From assembly GCF_043290135.1 (NCBI RefSeq), contig NW_027464603.1:5743501-5807500 (forward strand): a DNA stretch of 64,000 nt. Reading direction: 5' to 3'. Source of the DNA: Rhipicephalus microplus. Taxonomy: Eukaryota; Arthropoda; Arachnida; Ixodida; Ixodidae. The notes beneath the pieces were generated by a model, which was given only the letters and a program-made list of their open reading frames with translations, was not told where the DNA came from and did no database searches. Position numbers and translations under genes: made by a program. Shown piece after piece: positions 22,420 through 35,329 of this stretch. Every line of letters starts with the position of its first letter. Position 1 is the stretch's first letter.

Positions 22420-22854
22420 TGAAACACTAGCCACTACCAAATGAGCCGCAGGGCTATCCCCTTGCCACATCGAAATCTCATGAGGCCCCAGGCCGTGACT
22501 GTGAGGCTTCTGCAGACAAAGTCGTATCCCACATTCTCCTTCTTCAGTAGGTACACAGAGGTCTCCCCTCTGTGTCCCGACTGTGGGGTGGTTAGCGACT
22601 TTAAGCACATGCTCTGGGTGTGCCCCTATTTGCAGCACCACACAATCCACGGCTTGACGGAGGAAGCCTTCTCTGCTTTCCTCACGAGCCAAGACTGGTT
22701 TGACCATTTCCGGGCTGTTCAGAAGACCGACAATACGGCGGTGAGGCTTGGCCTCCCTGTCCCACCGTGGGAGCGGCCCGCAGTCTTGGTCCTATAAAAA
22801 CGGGGTGAAGATTCTGCCGGACCCGAATAAAGTTAACTATCAATCTATCTATCT
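22420..22854 (+). pseudogene. LINE 3' end (RT C-terminus) with tail
   Basis: A 118-codon frame from 22441 carries a non-LTR ORF2 C-terminus: PHRNLMRPQAVTVRLLQTKS, then a Cys/His motif CPDCG ... HMLWVCP, and LGLPVPPWERPA just before the stop at 22797. The short 3' UTR has AATAAA at about 22828 and ends in (atct)n near 22854. It is strongly 5'-truncated. It abuts a gypsy integrase remnant at 22858, so it probably inserted into it. Likely an I or Jockey-group element. Confidence 0.78.
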
Positions 22855-22857
22855 GGA

Positions 22858-23249
22858 ACACGTACTCTGACTCTTTGGCCAACCTGTATAAAAGAAGGTT
22901 TGGTTCCTCGCTTCTGATCGGCATATTTCTTCAAGTACTTCTGTCTATCGAAAATTCCCGTCTTCTTGGTATTGTCCGAAAAGAACAGAAAAGTAGAAGG
23001 CAACCGCAGATCAAGATGTCAACCTCTGTGCGGGGTTAACGCTCATGAAGCAACATTGCGGGAGACGATCCCGTAGTTTGCAGGAGAAGGAGAACGGTAA
23101 AGACTCGAATACTCTCTAATTACCTTCTTTTGAGGACGCTGTTCTATTTGGGCTAGTTTAATGTTCTCTTTCAGGACCCCGTTGGACCACTCAATCTGCC
23201 CGTTGGCTGATGCAATCATATTTACTTTTAGTGATATAAAAGACCTCAA
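22858..23249 (-). pseudogene. Gypsy integrase C-terminal fragment
   Basis: On the minus strand, ANGQIEWSNGVLKENIKLAQ (the region after the third catalytic acid) is followed across stops by KYLKKYADQKRGTKPSFIQV and GQRVRVRVP near 22870. These are the end of the core and the start of the C-terminal domain of a Ty3-type integrase. The rest of that element is absent. Confidence 0.75.
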
Positions 23250-23339
23250 TAACTTCGCTGGTCAGCCGATGCCTGCTACTTGAAAGAAGTTTAGTGTCGG
23301 GCATCAGCCGGGCACAGCCACATTATAAGCAATGCCGTC

Positions 23340-23613
23340 TCGTGTGAGAGTAAGCATTAGTTGCTAATGATCTCTTTCACTTCGAAACCCTTGTGTTCAT
23401 GCAGCGGCCGGTTTGGCCAATGTAAATATTTTCCCATGACCGGGGCACACAATAAATCACGGTACTTCCACGTTCTACATATGTAGAAACAAGCTTAATT
23501 ATTGGAGCATCACAAACTATCCTTTTTTGCTTACAGGTTTCTATCCTGCCTCGCGCATACTTCGCTGAGTTTGTTTGGCACAGAAAAGACACGTAGGACG
23601 TATCTGGAGCCAA
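23340..23613 (-). pseudogene. Penelope-like element endonuclease fragment
   Basis: 78-codon minus-strand frame with a Cys-containing lead-in (CQTNSAKYARGRIETCKQ) and the GIY-YIG endonuclease block STVIYCVPRSWENIYIGQTG plus the nearby Arg (GRCMNTR). It stops soon after the Arg. A decayed PLE 3' part, with no RT preserved beside it. Confidence 0.78.
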
Positions 23614-23670
23614 AGGTTTTAGGGAAAAGTTCCTTCTACCGTGGGTGGCGCGTAGGCGATGTATTTAATT

Positions 23671-23677
23671 GTAGTAG

Positions 23678-23714
<37 letters not shown>

Positions 23715-23736
23715 AGTCGTATTCGTAATAGTAATT
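23671..23736. repeat. (GTA/GTC)n microsatellite
   Basis: About 66 bp of gtagtag with a gtcgtcgtc core. Confidence 0.9.
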
Positions 23737-23842
23737 ATACACCTCTAGTTTGGCTCTTGCAATATTCGCTGGATAGCGGTACTCCTATATGATGAATATA
23801 CGTGGAAAAGATTCGAGATGACGGTACTTGGAGAGTTCACTA

Positions 23843-24110
23843 GTCGGACGCACGGACGGACAGACGGACCAGCAGACTTAACGATAGACGGACGCGCAGA
23901 TGGACGGAAGAACGGGCAGACAGATGCAAGGACGGATGCATGGACGGATGGACGCACGAACTGACGCTTAGACGGACGTATGGACGGACGGACGCATGAA
24001 CAAACGGAAGGGTGGTCTCACGGATGGTCGCATGGACAGATGCACGGACAGATGGAAGCAAGAACGAACAGATGGACGGAAGCGCAGGCGGTCTGACGGA
24101 CGCTTCGCCC
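23843..24110. repeat. Degenerate GGAC/GACG satellite
   Basis: About 270 bp of interrupted ggac, gacg and gatg tetranucleotides (cggacgcacggacggacag and similar). Frames through it translate as Ser-Val-Arg-Pro-like repeats and are not genes. Confidence 0.85.
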
Positions 24111-25600
<1,490 letters not shown>

Positions 25601-25619
25601 AGAACTTTTTTTTTGAATC

Positions 25620-25629
25620 ATATATATAT

Positions 25630-25693
<64 letters not shown>

Positions 25694-25724
25694 ATATCTG
25701 TGTGTGTGTGTGTGTGTGTGTGTG
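25620..25724. repeat. Interrupted (TA)n followed by (TG)n
   Basis: TA-rich to 25697, then 27 bases of TG. The end of the PLE tail lies next to it. Confidence 0.92.
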
Positions 25725-25734
25725 AAATATATCA

Positions 25735-26480
25735 TCAGAGCTTTTTCTGGCTACCGTAATAAAAACGAAAAACTTCGAGAATAGTGCACTAGAGGAAAAG
25801 CATGATTTATTCATTTATGCCTAACAGTTTAGGCTTGTCGACCAGCCTTCTTCGGAGGATCTGAGCGAAATGATACAAGTTCCGATAGCAGAGGACCACC
25901 CTCACAGTTTGGGAACCCCAAAACGATAAAAAAATGAAACAAACGCGTTAACGAGGCAAGCGACAGACAACATCAAGAAAAAAGAGCGACGAAGAACCAC
26001 CGGGACTGGTTGGATAATTGTAACTAAAGGTAGTTAGGCGCACCACCAGAAGAGGCGACAATGGAAAAAGGAAAAAGTGAAACATATTACCGCTTCTCGC
26101 ATCCCACATAAGAATCGAGTTAAAAACCACGTGGTTCAGCAGCTTGCCCGCGGCGTCGGACCACACACACACACACAAGAAACATACAACCGGCTCCAGC
26201 CTCAGGAGAACATTGTCCACGATGTAAAGCTAGATGTGCCCTCTCCCCCTCCCCCCATCCACCCTCTCGTGCAGAAAAGTGTATAATTAGTCATACTCGA
26301 AATGAATGAATGAATAATCTTTAAGAGACTACCTAACAAAAAAAATAAACAAGGGATTAAGTTGTACCTAAAACAAAAATAAATTATAATATTGGTTACA
26401 CGCACCGCTTGATGCACGTATCATTAAATTCGTTTATTTTCCCGCGGTAAATTGCGACTTCACGTATGTGTGAATAATTT
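25735..26480 (-). other. 3' non-coding tail of PLE D
   Basis: Lies between the GIY-YIG coding end and the TG tract. No coding signal. It contains a short CA run (26161-26176) and a C-rich segment (26240-26265). Confidence 0.55.
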
Positions 26481-27991
26481 TTGAGTAATTCACTTTCTGC
26501 GTTTCACGAAACTTTGCGGAGGCACTTCAGTCGACGAGGGCTCTCGTTCATTCCGTTGGTACGTGATCTGAATTTCTTTATAAAGTATGACTCCCACTGT
26601 TCGCGCTCCCGTGTGTTCTGGAAGCTGGACTGTAGCAGTACGACAATTACGTATTCGAAAGATTGGCCAGGGAGGTTGATATGTTTGGAGAACGGCGAAT
26701 TGGGGAGGCCCTTTGCGTGTGCCCTGTGGTTGTGTGAGAGCGAACGTAACGCGGTTTCCGTGTGCCCAATATATTCCTGTTTGCACACCTCACAGCGTAT
26801 TTTGTAAACCACATTGACTGAGTCACAGTTATGGTCGTCTTTAATTTTCTACATAAAGTCTGAACAGAAGGCTTGAGCCATATATGTGGTCACCATGTGT
26901 GTGCACACCCTGAAGCGAGGTTGCCTGAAGGTCTACAGCCCTGATAGTTGTCGGATTTGTGTGTTTTTGTCCTAACCAGTAAGTCTCTCAAGTTTTTTTC
27001 ATTTCTTAGGTAAGCCACTTTGGGCAGAGTCTGAAAAACGGCAGAGAGGCGACTACTCTGTTTTAGTACGTTAAAGTGTTGGCTTAGTATAGAATTTATC
27101 CGAGGGGCGGTGGCAGAGTTTGCTCCTGTAGGTATATCTTTATTTCTGCCTTTTTCTCCCATTGTTGATTCTTAGTACAAAGAGCAAGCGTGTTCCAAGG
27201 CATTTTTAATCATTTTCTGGGTACTTTTGACGGAAGAAGGCTGCTCCTAATTCTTGCCCGTGTATGTCGAATTGCGTAATTTTAGAGCAAATTCTTCTGC
27301 ATCTGTGGGCTTGAGAGTAAAGAACAGTTGTTTTGCAGTGATGAGGTGGTTACGGTGAAAATGCAGACACTGTTGGCGGTCAGATTTCTTTTATTCAGGG
27401 AAGTATATATGGCGTTGCCACTGAGTGACGCAGTGACGTCCAGGAAGACGGAAATGATATCGGAAATGAATTTGAAAAGATTATGCTCACCATCAGCCAA
27501 CACGAAAAATTTATCATCGAGGAAGCGTTGGTTGAATATCGGTTTGAATGGAGAACTTTCGAGGAAAGGAATCTCCGATTACGTCATAAAAATAATCGCG
27601 TAATTTAGGGCCATTTTGGTTCCCATGGCAGTTCCGTTCTCTTGTAGGTAATGTTTTTGGCCAAATTCAAAGTTATTATGTATAAGTACAAGATTTAGGA
27701 GCCCCTCTACGGCACTTTTGTCGAAATGGCTCGTTGATTTACTTTTTCCATAGGCGGCGATTGTGGCGGTGATTCCTTCGGTGTGGGGAATGTGAGTGTA
27801 CGGTGCTAAAACATCCATGGTGCCCAAGTAGCATTCTAGAAGTACCACAAGTCTTGAGACTTCTCTAAGGAAGTGACTGGTATCTTTATTCTATGATGGG
27901 AATGATTCTGGAATGTGCCTAATGAGAGAGTCACTGAAACTATGGGTTTTTCCTTCAGTAGCATTGCCTTTGTTGGAAACTATAGTCCAGG
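26481..27991 (-). pseudogene. PLE D RT C-terminal part and GIY-YIG endonuclease
   Basis: Minus-strand blocks in order: the RT motif GTAMGTKMALNYAIIF (27579-27848); RT palm and thumb region 27503-27282; linker NSILSQHFNVLKQSSRLSAV and RNEKNLRDLLVRTKTHKSDN (27162-26890); endonuclease VYKIRCEVCKQEYIGHTETA with the following HNHRAHAKG and a C-terminal WESYFIKKFRS (26812-26504). At least four frames are involved, so it is dead. This subfamily differs clearly from the PLE at 59-63 kb. Confidence 0.83.
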
Positions 27992-28016
27992 TAACGCAAA
28001 ACGTTGGCTCAACGTA
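27992..28016 (+). repeat. Left terminal inverted repeat of the giant insert
   Basis: gtaacgcaaaacgttggctc followed by aacgt. The first 11 bases match the right end exactly, then the match is imperfect. Confidence 0.7.
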
Positions 28017-28081
28017 ATTTGAATGTAACGAATGTGAGGTAACATAAGATGATAACATATAACAATGCACCGACGTTTATA

Positions 28082-28255
28082 GTATTACGTTGCCATAACA
28101 CAGTGTTTTTAACGTTGCAGCAACATTCAAATAATGACGTTATCCTAACTTGTTGTTTTTAACAAGGCAACAACATTCAAATTATCACGTTGCCCTAACG
28201 TGATGGTATTAATGTGGTAACAACAATGAAATATTGACACTGCATCAACGTGGTA
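28082..28255 (+). repeat. Subterminal 50-bp tandem array, left end
   Basis: Three units of exactly 50 bp (28082-28131, 28132-28181, 28182-28231) and a partial fourth. Each has an acgttgcc-like start and ends in caacattcaaa or a close variant. Confidence 0.8.
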
Positions 28256-28339
28256 TATAAACATCAAAACCATGTTTAACAGCGATTGTAGAGACAACAT
28301 AGTCGCCGAACATAATCGCCGAAACATCCAATAACACAC

Positions 28340-30289
28340 ATGGCAACTTATTCAACTTCGTGTACTCATTTGATTAATGACTGATAGAGGCTAATTAGTG
28401 TGGTTGAGTAATAAATAGAAGCATGAAAAATACAGACAACAGCTCAGTCTATGTTTATCACGCGCTAATCCTTCTATGAATCTGAATTCTTTGTACAGCT
28501 GCAGTCTATGTTTTTATTTATTTATTTGTTTAACAATACAGGACTGCCGTAGTGCAGAACGCAAAAAACACCACCATGAGTCACCTGACTTAGCCTCTAT
28601 AGCTGCGCCCCATACGTTCTTCACACAGAGTGACTGCATTGGCAAAAAAAGAAGCACAAGAACAAAATCACATGGTGAAACCATTGCGTCGCATTCTTAC
28701 GTATGCTGCTAGATACACTAAACACAGTAAATTCATACGTGAGAAAGATATGTGCAAGAGTCAGCCTTTTAGGACTCCAAATTTTCAGGCTATTAGAAGC
28801 CTGCTGTAGGAAGGCTTCATATTAACAGGTATGCATGTAGACTTGAATAACTTACCTGTATACTTTAGTTATTACTGCGTGGTTGTAAAATTAGCATGGA
28901 AACCATTACAGTAGGAAGTGAGCAAGCAGTGGTTAAATAAAACTGTGCCTCCATTATGATGCATCACCACAATCGTGTTTTAAAGAGTGCTTTCAGATTA
29001 AACACACAAGAAACGTCTACTAAAACGGGACCTACATACTTGCATAATGCAAGGCAAGAGCCACAAGAAACCCTACGATTGACAAGAATTATGGAAGCGG
29101 AAACAGTAGGAACCATGGAGCCAGAAAAACAGCTGTTCCACAAAGCCCTTATTCTTGCGGACATAAAAAGCAACGCAATGATTTAAAAAAAAGATACAAA
29201 CAGAAAAATTAGTAACCGGATATAGTAATAAAGTGAAACCACACACGAAAGAGAGAGAGATATGTGGTATGAAGAAAGGCAGGATGGTTCACAGGAAAGC
29301 AAGTATCTGGTTTGCTACTCTGCACTTGGGAAGGGAGACAGAATGGTAACAAAAACAGAAGAAGAGAGAAAAAGAAAGAGGGAGAAAGTGAAAACACACA
29401 CGCACTAGAATGTCACAAACTTCGACGACGCGGGTCAATCGCAGAAATTTTAAGAGGACAGTCGAAGTCGCAATAAATGTATAAACATGCTGAGGTTTCG
29501 GACAAAAAAGGATGCTCATTCTGGTTCGAAACTGCCTAGACAACTGTTTGCAGTACTCAAGTATCTAGTAGTGTCGGTGACTGATGAAAGTGCAATAGGA
29601 CAGCTATTTCACGTGTTCTGCTCTTACAGCTTTGTTGGGAACTCGCATCGTCATGAAAGCATTTGATGTCTTCTTAATAACTGCGCGTAAATCAATATCG
29701 ACCAAAAATCAAGCAATCATAAATAAGTGTGTTATTCTGTCACTGTAAAAGCTATCGTTCACGGCACACACAGCAAACACCAGGCCTGCAGAACACAATG
29801 TCTGCAAGCAAATATAAACATCGAATTGCACCACGATGAAACGTCACACTATTACAGAATGACGATCACTCACAGCAAACACAGTAGACACCAACATAGA
29901 GAAAGCACGCCTGCTGAAAACACTGTGTTGTTGGTAAGAAAACCTAAACCACAAATTCCAGTACCTTGAAAGGGCACAGTAATCTGGAAACAATATCGCC
30001 CACCGCAAATCTGGGAGACGCCAACAAGGCGATGCCAAGCCTGCACGACACACTGTGCAGCACACAAATAACACCAGTCCACTGCAGTCCTCTTGCCATT
30101 TGTCCAAAACCTGGCTTCAGCTTCGCTTTGACTGTAAGGATTATGTTGGCTTGAACAAATGCACCTACGATTGCGAATTTCTTTCTCAAGTAGGTCGAGC
30201 CAGAAAACACACGACTGAGGCAAAGCTGCTAATGAAATGCCATTCTTTCTTCACATGACTTCACGCAGCTTTCTATGTATTAGATCTAG
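28340..30289. other. No feature recognised inside giant insert
   Basis: About 2 kb without a recognisable domain. Small frames (28476, 28956, 29727, 29944 minus) have no similarity I can name. Confidence 0.35.
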
Positions 30290-30799
30290 AAGTAGCACCA
30301 GGTTTATGCAGCAGTCTGGGCGACTCATACAATTGGTCAACTGCAGTGTTCTTCTGGTTGGTCACAACACAAACGGCTGAGGCATATGTCACAGGTGTGC
30401 TCCTTTCTCCTTAACATGCTACTGTGCACTTCAATGCTGTAAGTTCTGGCCGTCACTGGTCCCACAACACCACCTTTTTTTCTATGGAATTCGGGGCGTG
30501 AACGGTTGCAGTCTTAAAGGAGTCTTCTCTCTTTAGTAAAGGAAGCATCGATGCTTTATCTCTGTAGAAGGTTCTTACTAACTTCATTTTTTTCTACCAA
30601 GTCTGCTAGTGCAGGGCAGGTTTCTTAAGCAGCATATTTGTTGTCGACAGAGTAGGTATGATAACTTGTCAGCAGTTAGGCGAGCTTCCCTTTCTGTTCA
30701 AGCGTGATGTACATTCATAAGTAGCACCACGTTGGTGCAGCTGTCTGGACGACTAATACATTTGGTCAACTGCAGTATTTTTCTAGTTGGTCACAACAT
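30290..30799 (+). repeat. Pair of 81-bp direct repeats
   Basis: 30290-30370 and 30719-30799 begin aagtagcacca and end ttggtcacaaca, with the shared core ttggtcaactgcagt. About 80% identical, 348 bp apart. Confidence 0.75.
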
Positions 30800-31843
30800 A
30801 ACGAAGGCTTAGCTGCATTCATAAAACTGTCAACTATTAAATTAGACTGAGGCTGATTTGAGCTGGAAGTTGTGTGCGAGCTGCCACTGCTTGGTGAACT
30901 TGGCGAGCTCTGTACATGGCAATTGTGGACTATTGTCGCTAGTTCGCACATGTGGCGATTCATTCCTGGGGAGTTCTGTTGCCTGATCATCTTGTCGCGC
31001 TGCTGCTCATTAATAAATTCATGCACTTCTAGGATTGAGGCAGTGGGGGAAGCGCCGAGACGTTATTTAGCTTGCCGCTTTGAGCAGCGCAGGGTGCAGC
31101 GGGTATACCCTTTGTTGCGTGTCAGCGTAGAATGTGCATGAAGTGTTCATTTCTGGTTGTTGAGTCACCTCAGTTCGAGGACCGAAATCTAAACTGTTGT
31201 AGATAAGGACAACAGGTCCGCCGGCTACGGAAAGTCGGAGTATCACCGTTCGTTAGATAGATGCAGTTTCTTGACTTGCAATGGGGAAATAAAGCTAAAA
31301 TCGCTGTGCGTACAGCATCCAGTTTGCCCACAAATCGCTGATCATGCACTTACGCGCTCAGATGTCTCTGCTGTGGACGTTACTTTGTGTAGGAAGGTCC
31401 GCATCAAGTGAGCGCACTGATGATGCTTAGCTGTTGCGTGGAGGTACTCTGCTTTTTTCACTAGAGGTTGTCGTTATTGGTCACACTTGCACGACTCCTC
31501 ACACTTGACTAAGCCACCCAAACTTGACCATTTTGACCGGGAATGCAGAGCGAGAACACACAAAAAATAAAAAGCTCCATGCTACTATAGTGTACTAGAA
31601 TATAGGGCAGTGTGTTCAGGCACCCTCTCTCGTGATGCATTGCGTGAAGCGGTGCACGTGGACAAAAAACCGGTTCTAAGGGCGGCGCTACCGTAGGGCG
31701 GCGCTGCCGTAGGCTGGCAGGATTGTCAGCTATGTGCCGCTGTGCCTTCTCGGGTGCTGTTCAGTGATCTGTTGCTTGTGTTCGCGCCTGCCTAACGAAA
31801 ATTTTTCTGGCAATATTTTCGCTGGCCACGCGAGAGTGAGGCG
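30800..31843. other. No feature recognised
   Basis: Unassigned. No ORF with a domain. Confidence 0.3.
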
Positions 31844-32565
31844 ATGCCGAATTATTGGCGGCAACGACACTGCTTTGCTCCTAGGAGCGAAACAGGGTTT
31901 ACCTTTGAAAAAAAGGTGTGCAGACGTCGCTTTTTGCTGCAACCAAAGACGAAGCGTGGAGAAAGGTTTGGGAACAAAATTTACATCGAAAGGATGGCAC
32001 CTTGAACGAAAGCTCCTCTGTAGGTGAGCTGCACTTCGATTCTTCATGTGTTCTCGGAGACTACGTGCACGTTATAAGTGGCGAAGAAGTTCGCGTACCA
32101 CGTAGGAGACCAGAGCTAACGCCGGATGCCATGCCGATGTTACTGCCTATAACACTCTAAGCTACTTATCGAAGAATGCGCCGCATACGAGACCTCCAAG
32201 AAAGCGAAAGACCTGGGTGGTCAAATCTACCATCTCCAAGAAAACTGCAGCATTCTGTGTTGACGGTGATGCCTCTGATTCAGGTTCATCGATGGACCTT
32301 ACTTACTTCTGACTACAAACCCGAGGTGGTGAACACTACAGGGACTGCAACTTCGCTTGAACGCTTACTCAAGCATTGTTTACCTTCAATTTATATGTGC
32401 CTGATCGCACAGATTCTCGTGTCAGAGAGAGCGGTAATTTACTTGCTGTCACGCCTTCGTTTTTTCGTGAAGGGTATCAACCAGTCTCGAGAGGCAAAAC
32501 AAAAAAAAAGCAGCACGCGAAAATCAGTCAGTGTTCATAAAGGTGCCAGCGTGATCATGAACTGA
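31844..32565 (+). pseudogene. THAP-domain protein fragment
   Basis: An ATG at 31844 starts a frame with HCFAPR. A shift leads to the frame of 31918, which reads SLFAATKDEAWRKVWEQNLH, then ELHFDSSC, and PRRRPELTPDAMPMLLP. This is the THAP zinc-finger pattern (first Cys block, invariant Trp, HF pair, and the Pro block). The Cys normally before the HF pair is Gly (codon about 32020), a second N-terminal Cys is Ser, and the two parts are in different frames. Downstream frames are Ser/Lys-rich (PPRKRKTWVVKS). THAP domains occur in P-element-type transposases and in host regulators; no catalytic domain is visible here. Confidence 0.68.
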
Positions 32566-33189
32566 TAATTCCACGGAATGGTGACGAATTCAATTGGTCT
32601 TACAGCTCACTGCAGTATGCGCGCTCGTAAATAAAGGGTTCTTCTTACAGTCTGACAGTGGCGCCAAGTGACGTTTCCTTTTGTCTGTACAGTGCAATAT
32701 CCTGGCTACAGCAGCAGTATTTCGGCGGGCGCGCAATCGTTTAAAGACCCAAGGTTGTCAAAATTATTTCCAAGTGTACAGCTACGGCGTGTCTCTCAAT
32801 CAAATGGCAGTTTTGCCCCCTTAGCAGAATAATTAATACTTCATGATGCAACTATTGACAAGAACGGTGCCGCGCGCGTAACGAAGGAAGTTGAAGTTGT
32901 TGCAGTGTACAGACTACGACTCGATATAGCAGTAATACAACAAGAAACTTTCAGGTTTATAGATGCTCCTTTGATACCTGAATTTTCCTAATTTTTTATT
33001 CGTTCATCAACCCAGCTATAAAATCTGCAGGCAGTTTTGCCAGGGATGACTGCTTCGCCGTCGTTTGTTATTATATGCATTTGCACCGTGTGTTGTGGCT
33101 TTGACATTTCGTTTTGTTTTGAATGCTGTACCAACAAACCCATTAGAAAGCTTTTCGCGAACGTGTCAGCAGTTACGTATGCAAGCGCA

Positions 33190-33385
33190 TATTACGCGAT
33201 CGAATCCCGGCCACGGCGGCTGCATTTTCTGTGGAGGCACAAATACTGAGGGGCGTGTACCTACATTTAGGTGCACGTTAAAGCACCCGAGGTGATCGAA
33301 TTTTCGGAGAATTCCTTTATGGTGTCTCTCATAATCGTATAGTAGTTTGGGACGCTGAACCCCTGCTATTACTAATATCAAAGCA
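33190..33385 (+). repeat. SINE copy, 5'-truncated
   Basis: B-box-like gatcgaatcccgg, then the same middle block and tail as the other SINEs (ggtgcacgttaaagcaccc, tctctcataatcgtat). It ends in a tact-aat tail. Confidence 0.8.
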
Positions 33386-34130
33386 AAGAAGTGCATAGAA
33401 GGCAAATCGTGAGGTGACAGCACATGCTGGGGTGGCGCCACCTGGCGGCTGTCGACATCAACTGCGTCAGCCACGGCTCCTCCCTGAGCACACTACCCCA
33501 TATTCTAGTACACCATATTGCTGCTGTGTTACGATGATAATGACGATAATAGTGAGTCGAAATCGAAATCGCCAAGTTTCGATTTCAACGTTATTTTTGA
33601 AGTGCTTTTGTAACAGTAAAAAAAAGACAGGTAAGGTAGTATAAAAAAGTGAGACAAATGTTGTTCGCAAATGACCGAATTACTGTACGCACGAAAATAC
33701 CCGCAGGACAACGCTGTCACTTGTACAGAGTAACTGAAGTTTCAGTTACACGCTCATCACTTGCTTTTTTTTTGCACCCTCATGATGCGTTTTCACGATG
33801 GTTTCCATATTGCGCTCGCCAAATGTCACTAAAACGAAAATGCAGCCATGATAAAAAATAATATTACGATTTGCGCGAAGAATGCCTAAAATTACCTAGT
33901 TATAAAATAAGCAATAGCCTTTAGGATCGGCACAGGCTTTATTTGTCTCGGAGGCTATACATTGTCAACATCCGGCCGCGCCTTGCCTCATCGGCTGTTA
34001 TAGTCACGTGATAGCTTCACGCTCAAAATAATGGTTTTCGTCACGGTTCCTTCATCAATAGCTAACATTGTAAACTTTTAGGTTATATAGAGTCTGCGCG
34101 GCGGCATTTATCGGCTTTGTGTTCTGCAGT
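33386..34130. other. No feature recognised
   Basis: Unassigned. No domain in the short frames. Confidence 0.3.
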
Positions 34131-34253
34131 GCCTCAGATTTGGGTGCACATTAAAGAACCCCAGGTGGTCGAAATTTCTGGAGCCCTCCACTACGGCGTC
34201 TCTCATAATCATATGGTGGTTTTGGGACGTTAAACCCCACATATCTATCTATC
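34131..34253 (+). repeat. SINE 3' end with (ATCT)n tail
   Basis: Only the tail block survives (cagatttgggtgcacattaaag, ggagccctccactacggcg, gggacgttaaaccccacata), followed by three atct units. This is the best-preserved tail in the window. Confidence 0.88.
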
Positions 34254-35329
34254 TGCGGTGCCCTCTCCTGTCCGTTTACAAGTAACCAAGGCGTTCGGCA
34301 GCGGCAACGACTTGCACTTGACCACTCCTCAGCCTGCATGATCGGGTAAGTAGCGGGGTTGGCAGTCTTTTCTTTTGTAGCCCTTTTTGCCATCACATGT
34401 TTCGTCGCACTAATTGTGACGTAAGTCATGATCACTGCTGGTGTCACACGGGCACTTTTGATCATGATTTGGCTGCCCGATTGCGGTTCGACTCTGGTTT
34501 CGGGTGAACTCCATTCAGATGAATTCGTACCGCTTAGCAACGATCATTGTTGATCGCGATCAAGAAATCAGACCCGTCGTCGTTCTGTTCTCGCGCTATA
34601 ACTATCGTCATGTCAACCAACTAGCTCAAACTGCCCCACTTACAAATCAACCCTTTTGACGCATGAAAGTGCTCGTGTGACACCGATACTATGTACTGTA
34701 TGCAACCAAAAATCATAAATGTGTCATTTTTGCGTACATTTACATTGATTATCTCAATTTATGCAGTGTATACAATGTATGCACTGAATAAAGTAAAATA
34801 ATATAAACTATTCTATTATCAGAATCATTTTAGGTTGCTCTGTGTGATTATGTCTGCAGAAAAATGGCCCTTTCAATGATTGGCAGCCCCATGTTCGTTT
34901 AAACAACGGTTTCATCTCGTTTCCTTTACCACCAGTTTTGCCGTAACCTCTTCTGTCGCGTCTGTTATCTTGGTCTTCTGCCTTTGAGTCAAGTCAGCGT
35001 TATTATATTTGTACACGTTTCTTCATTTTACAGCAATAACATTATTTTACTTCAATTAGTCTGTCAGAAGAACAAGTATGATTCTACTATAGCAGTTCAA
35101 ACAACCGCCACCTGTAAAGCGTATTCATATTGACGTGCTGACGCGCGGCACAACTATTCGTTTGCTTTAACCACTGGCAAATAAATGAAAAGTGACTAAA
35201 TGAATGCAACTTTGTTAAGAATTGTGTAACCAATCTCGACACTTGAGTGCTAACCACTCTAATGTTGACCATCCCGTGAATGACTTAATGTTTGAAAATT
35301 AACAGAGTGGAATAACCCCTGCTAAAGAA
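34254..35329. other. No feature recognised
   Basis: AT-rich, unassigned. Confidence 0.3.

Noticed and set aside
23745..24061. Ser-Val-Arg-Pro-rich minus ORFs
   Set aside because: Direct translation of the GGAC satellite.
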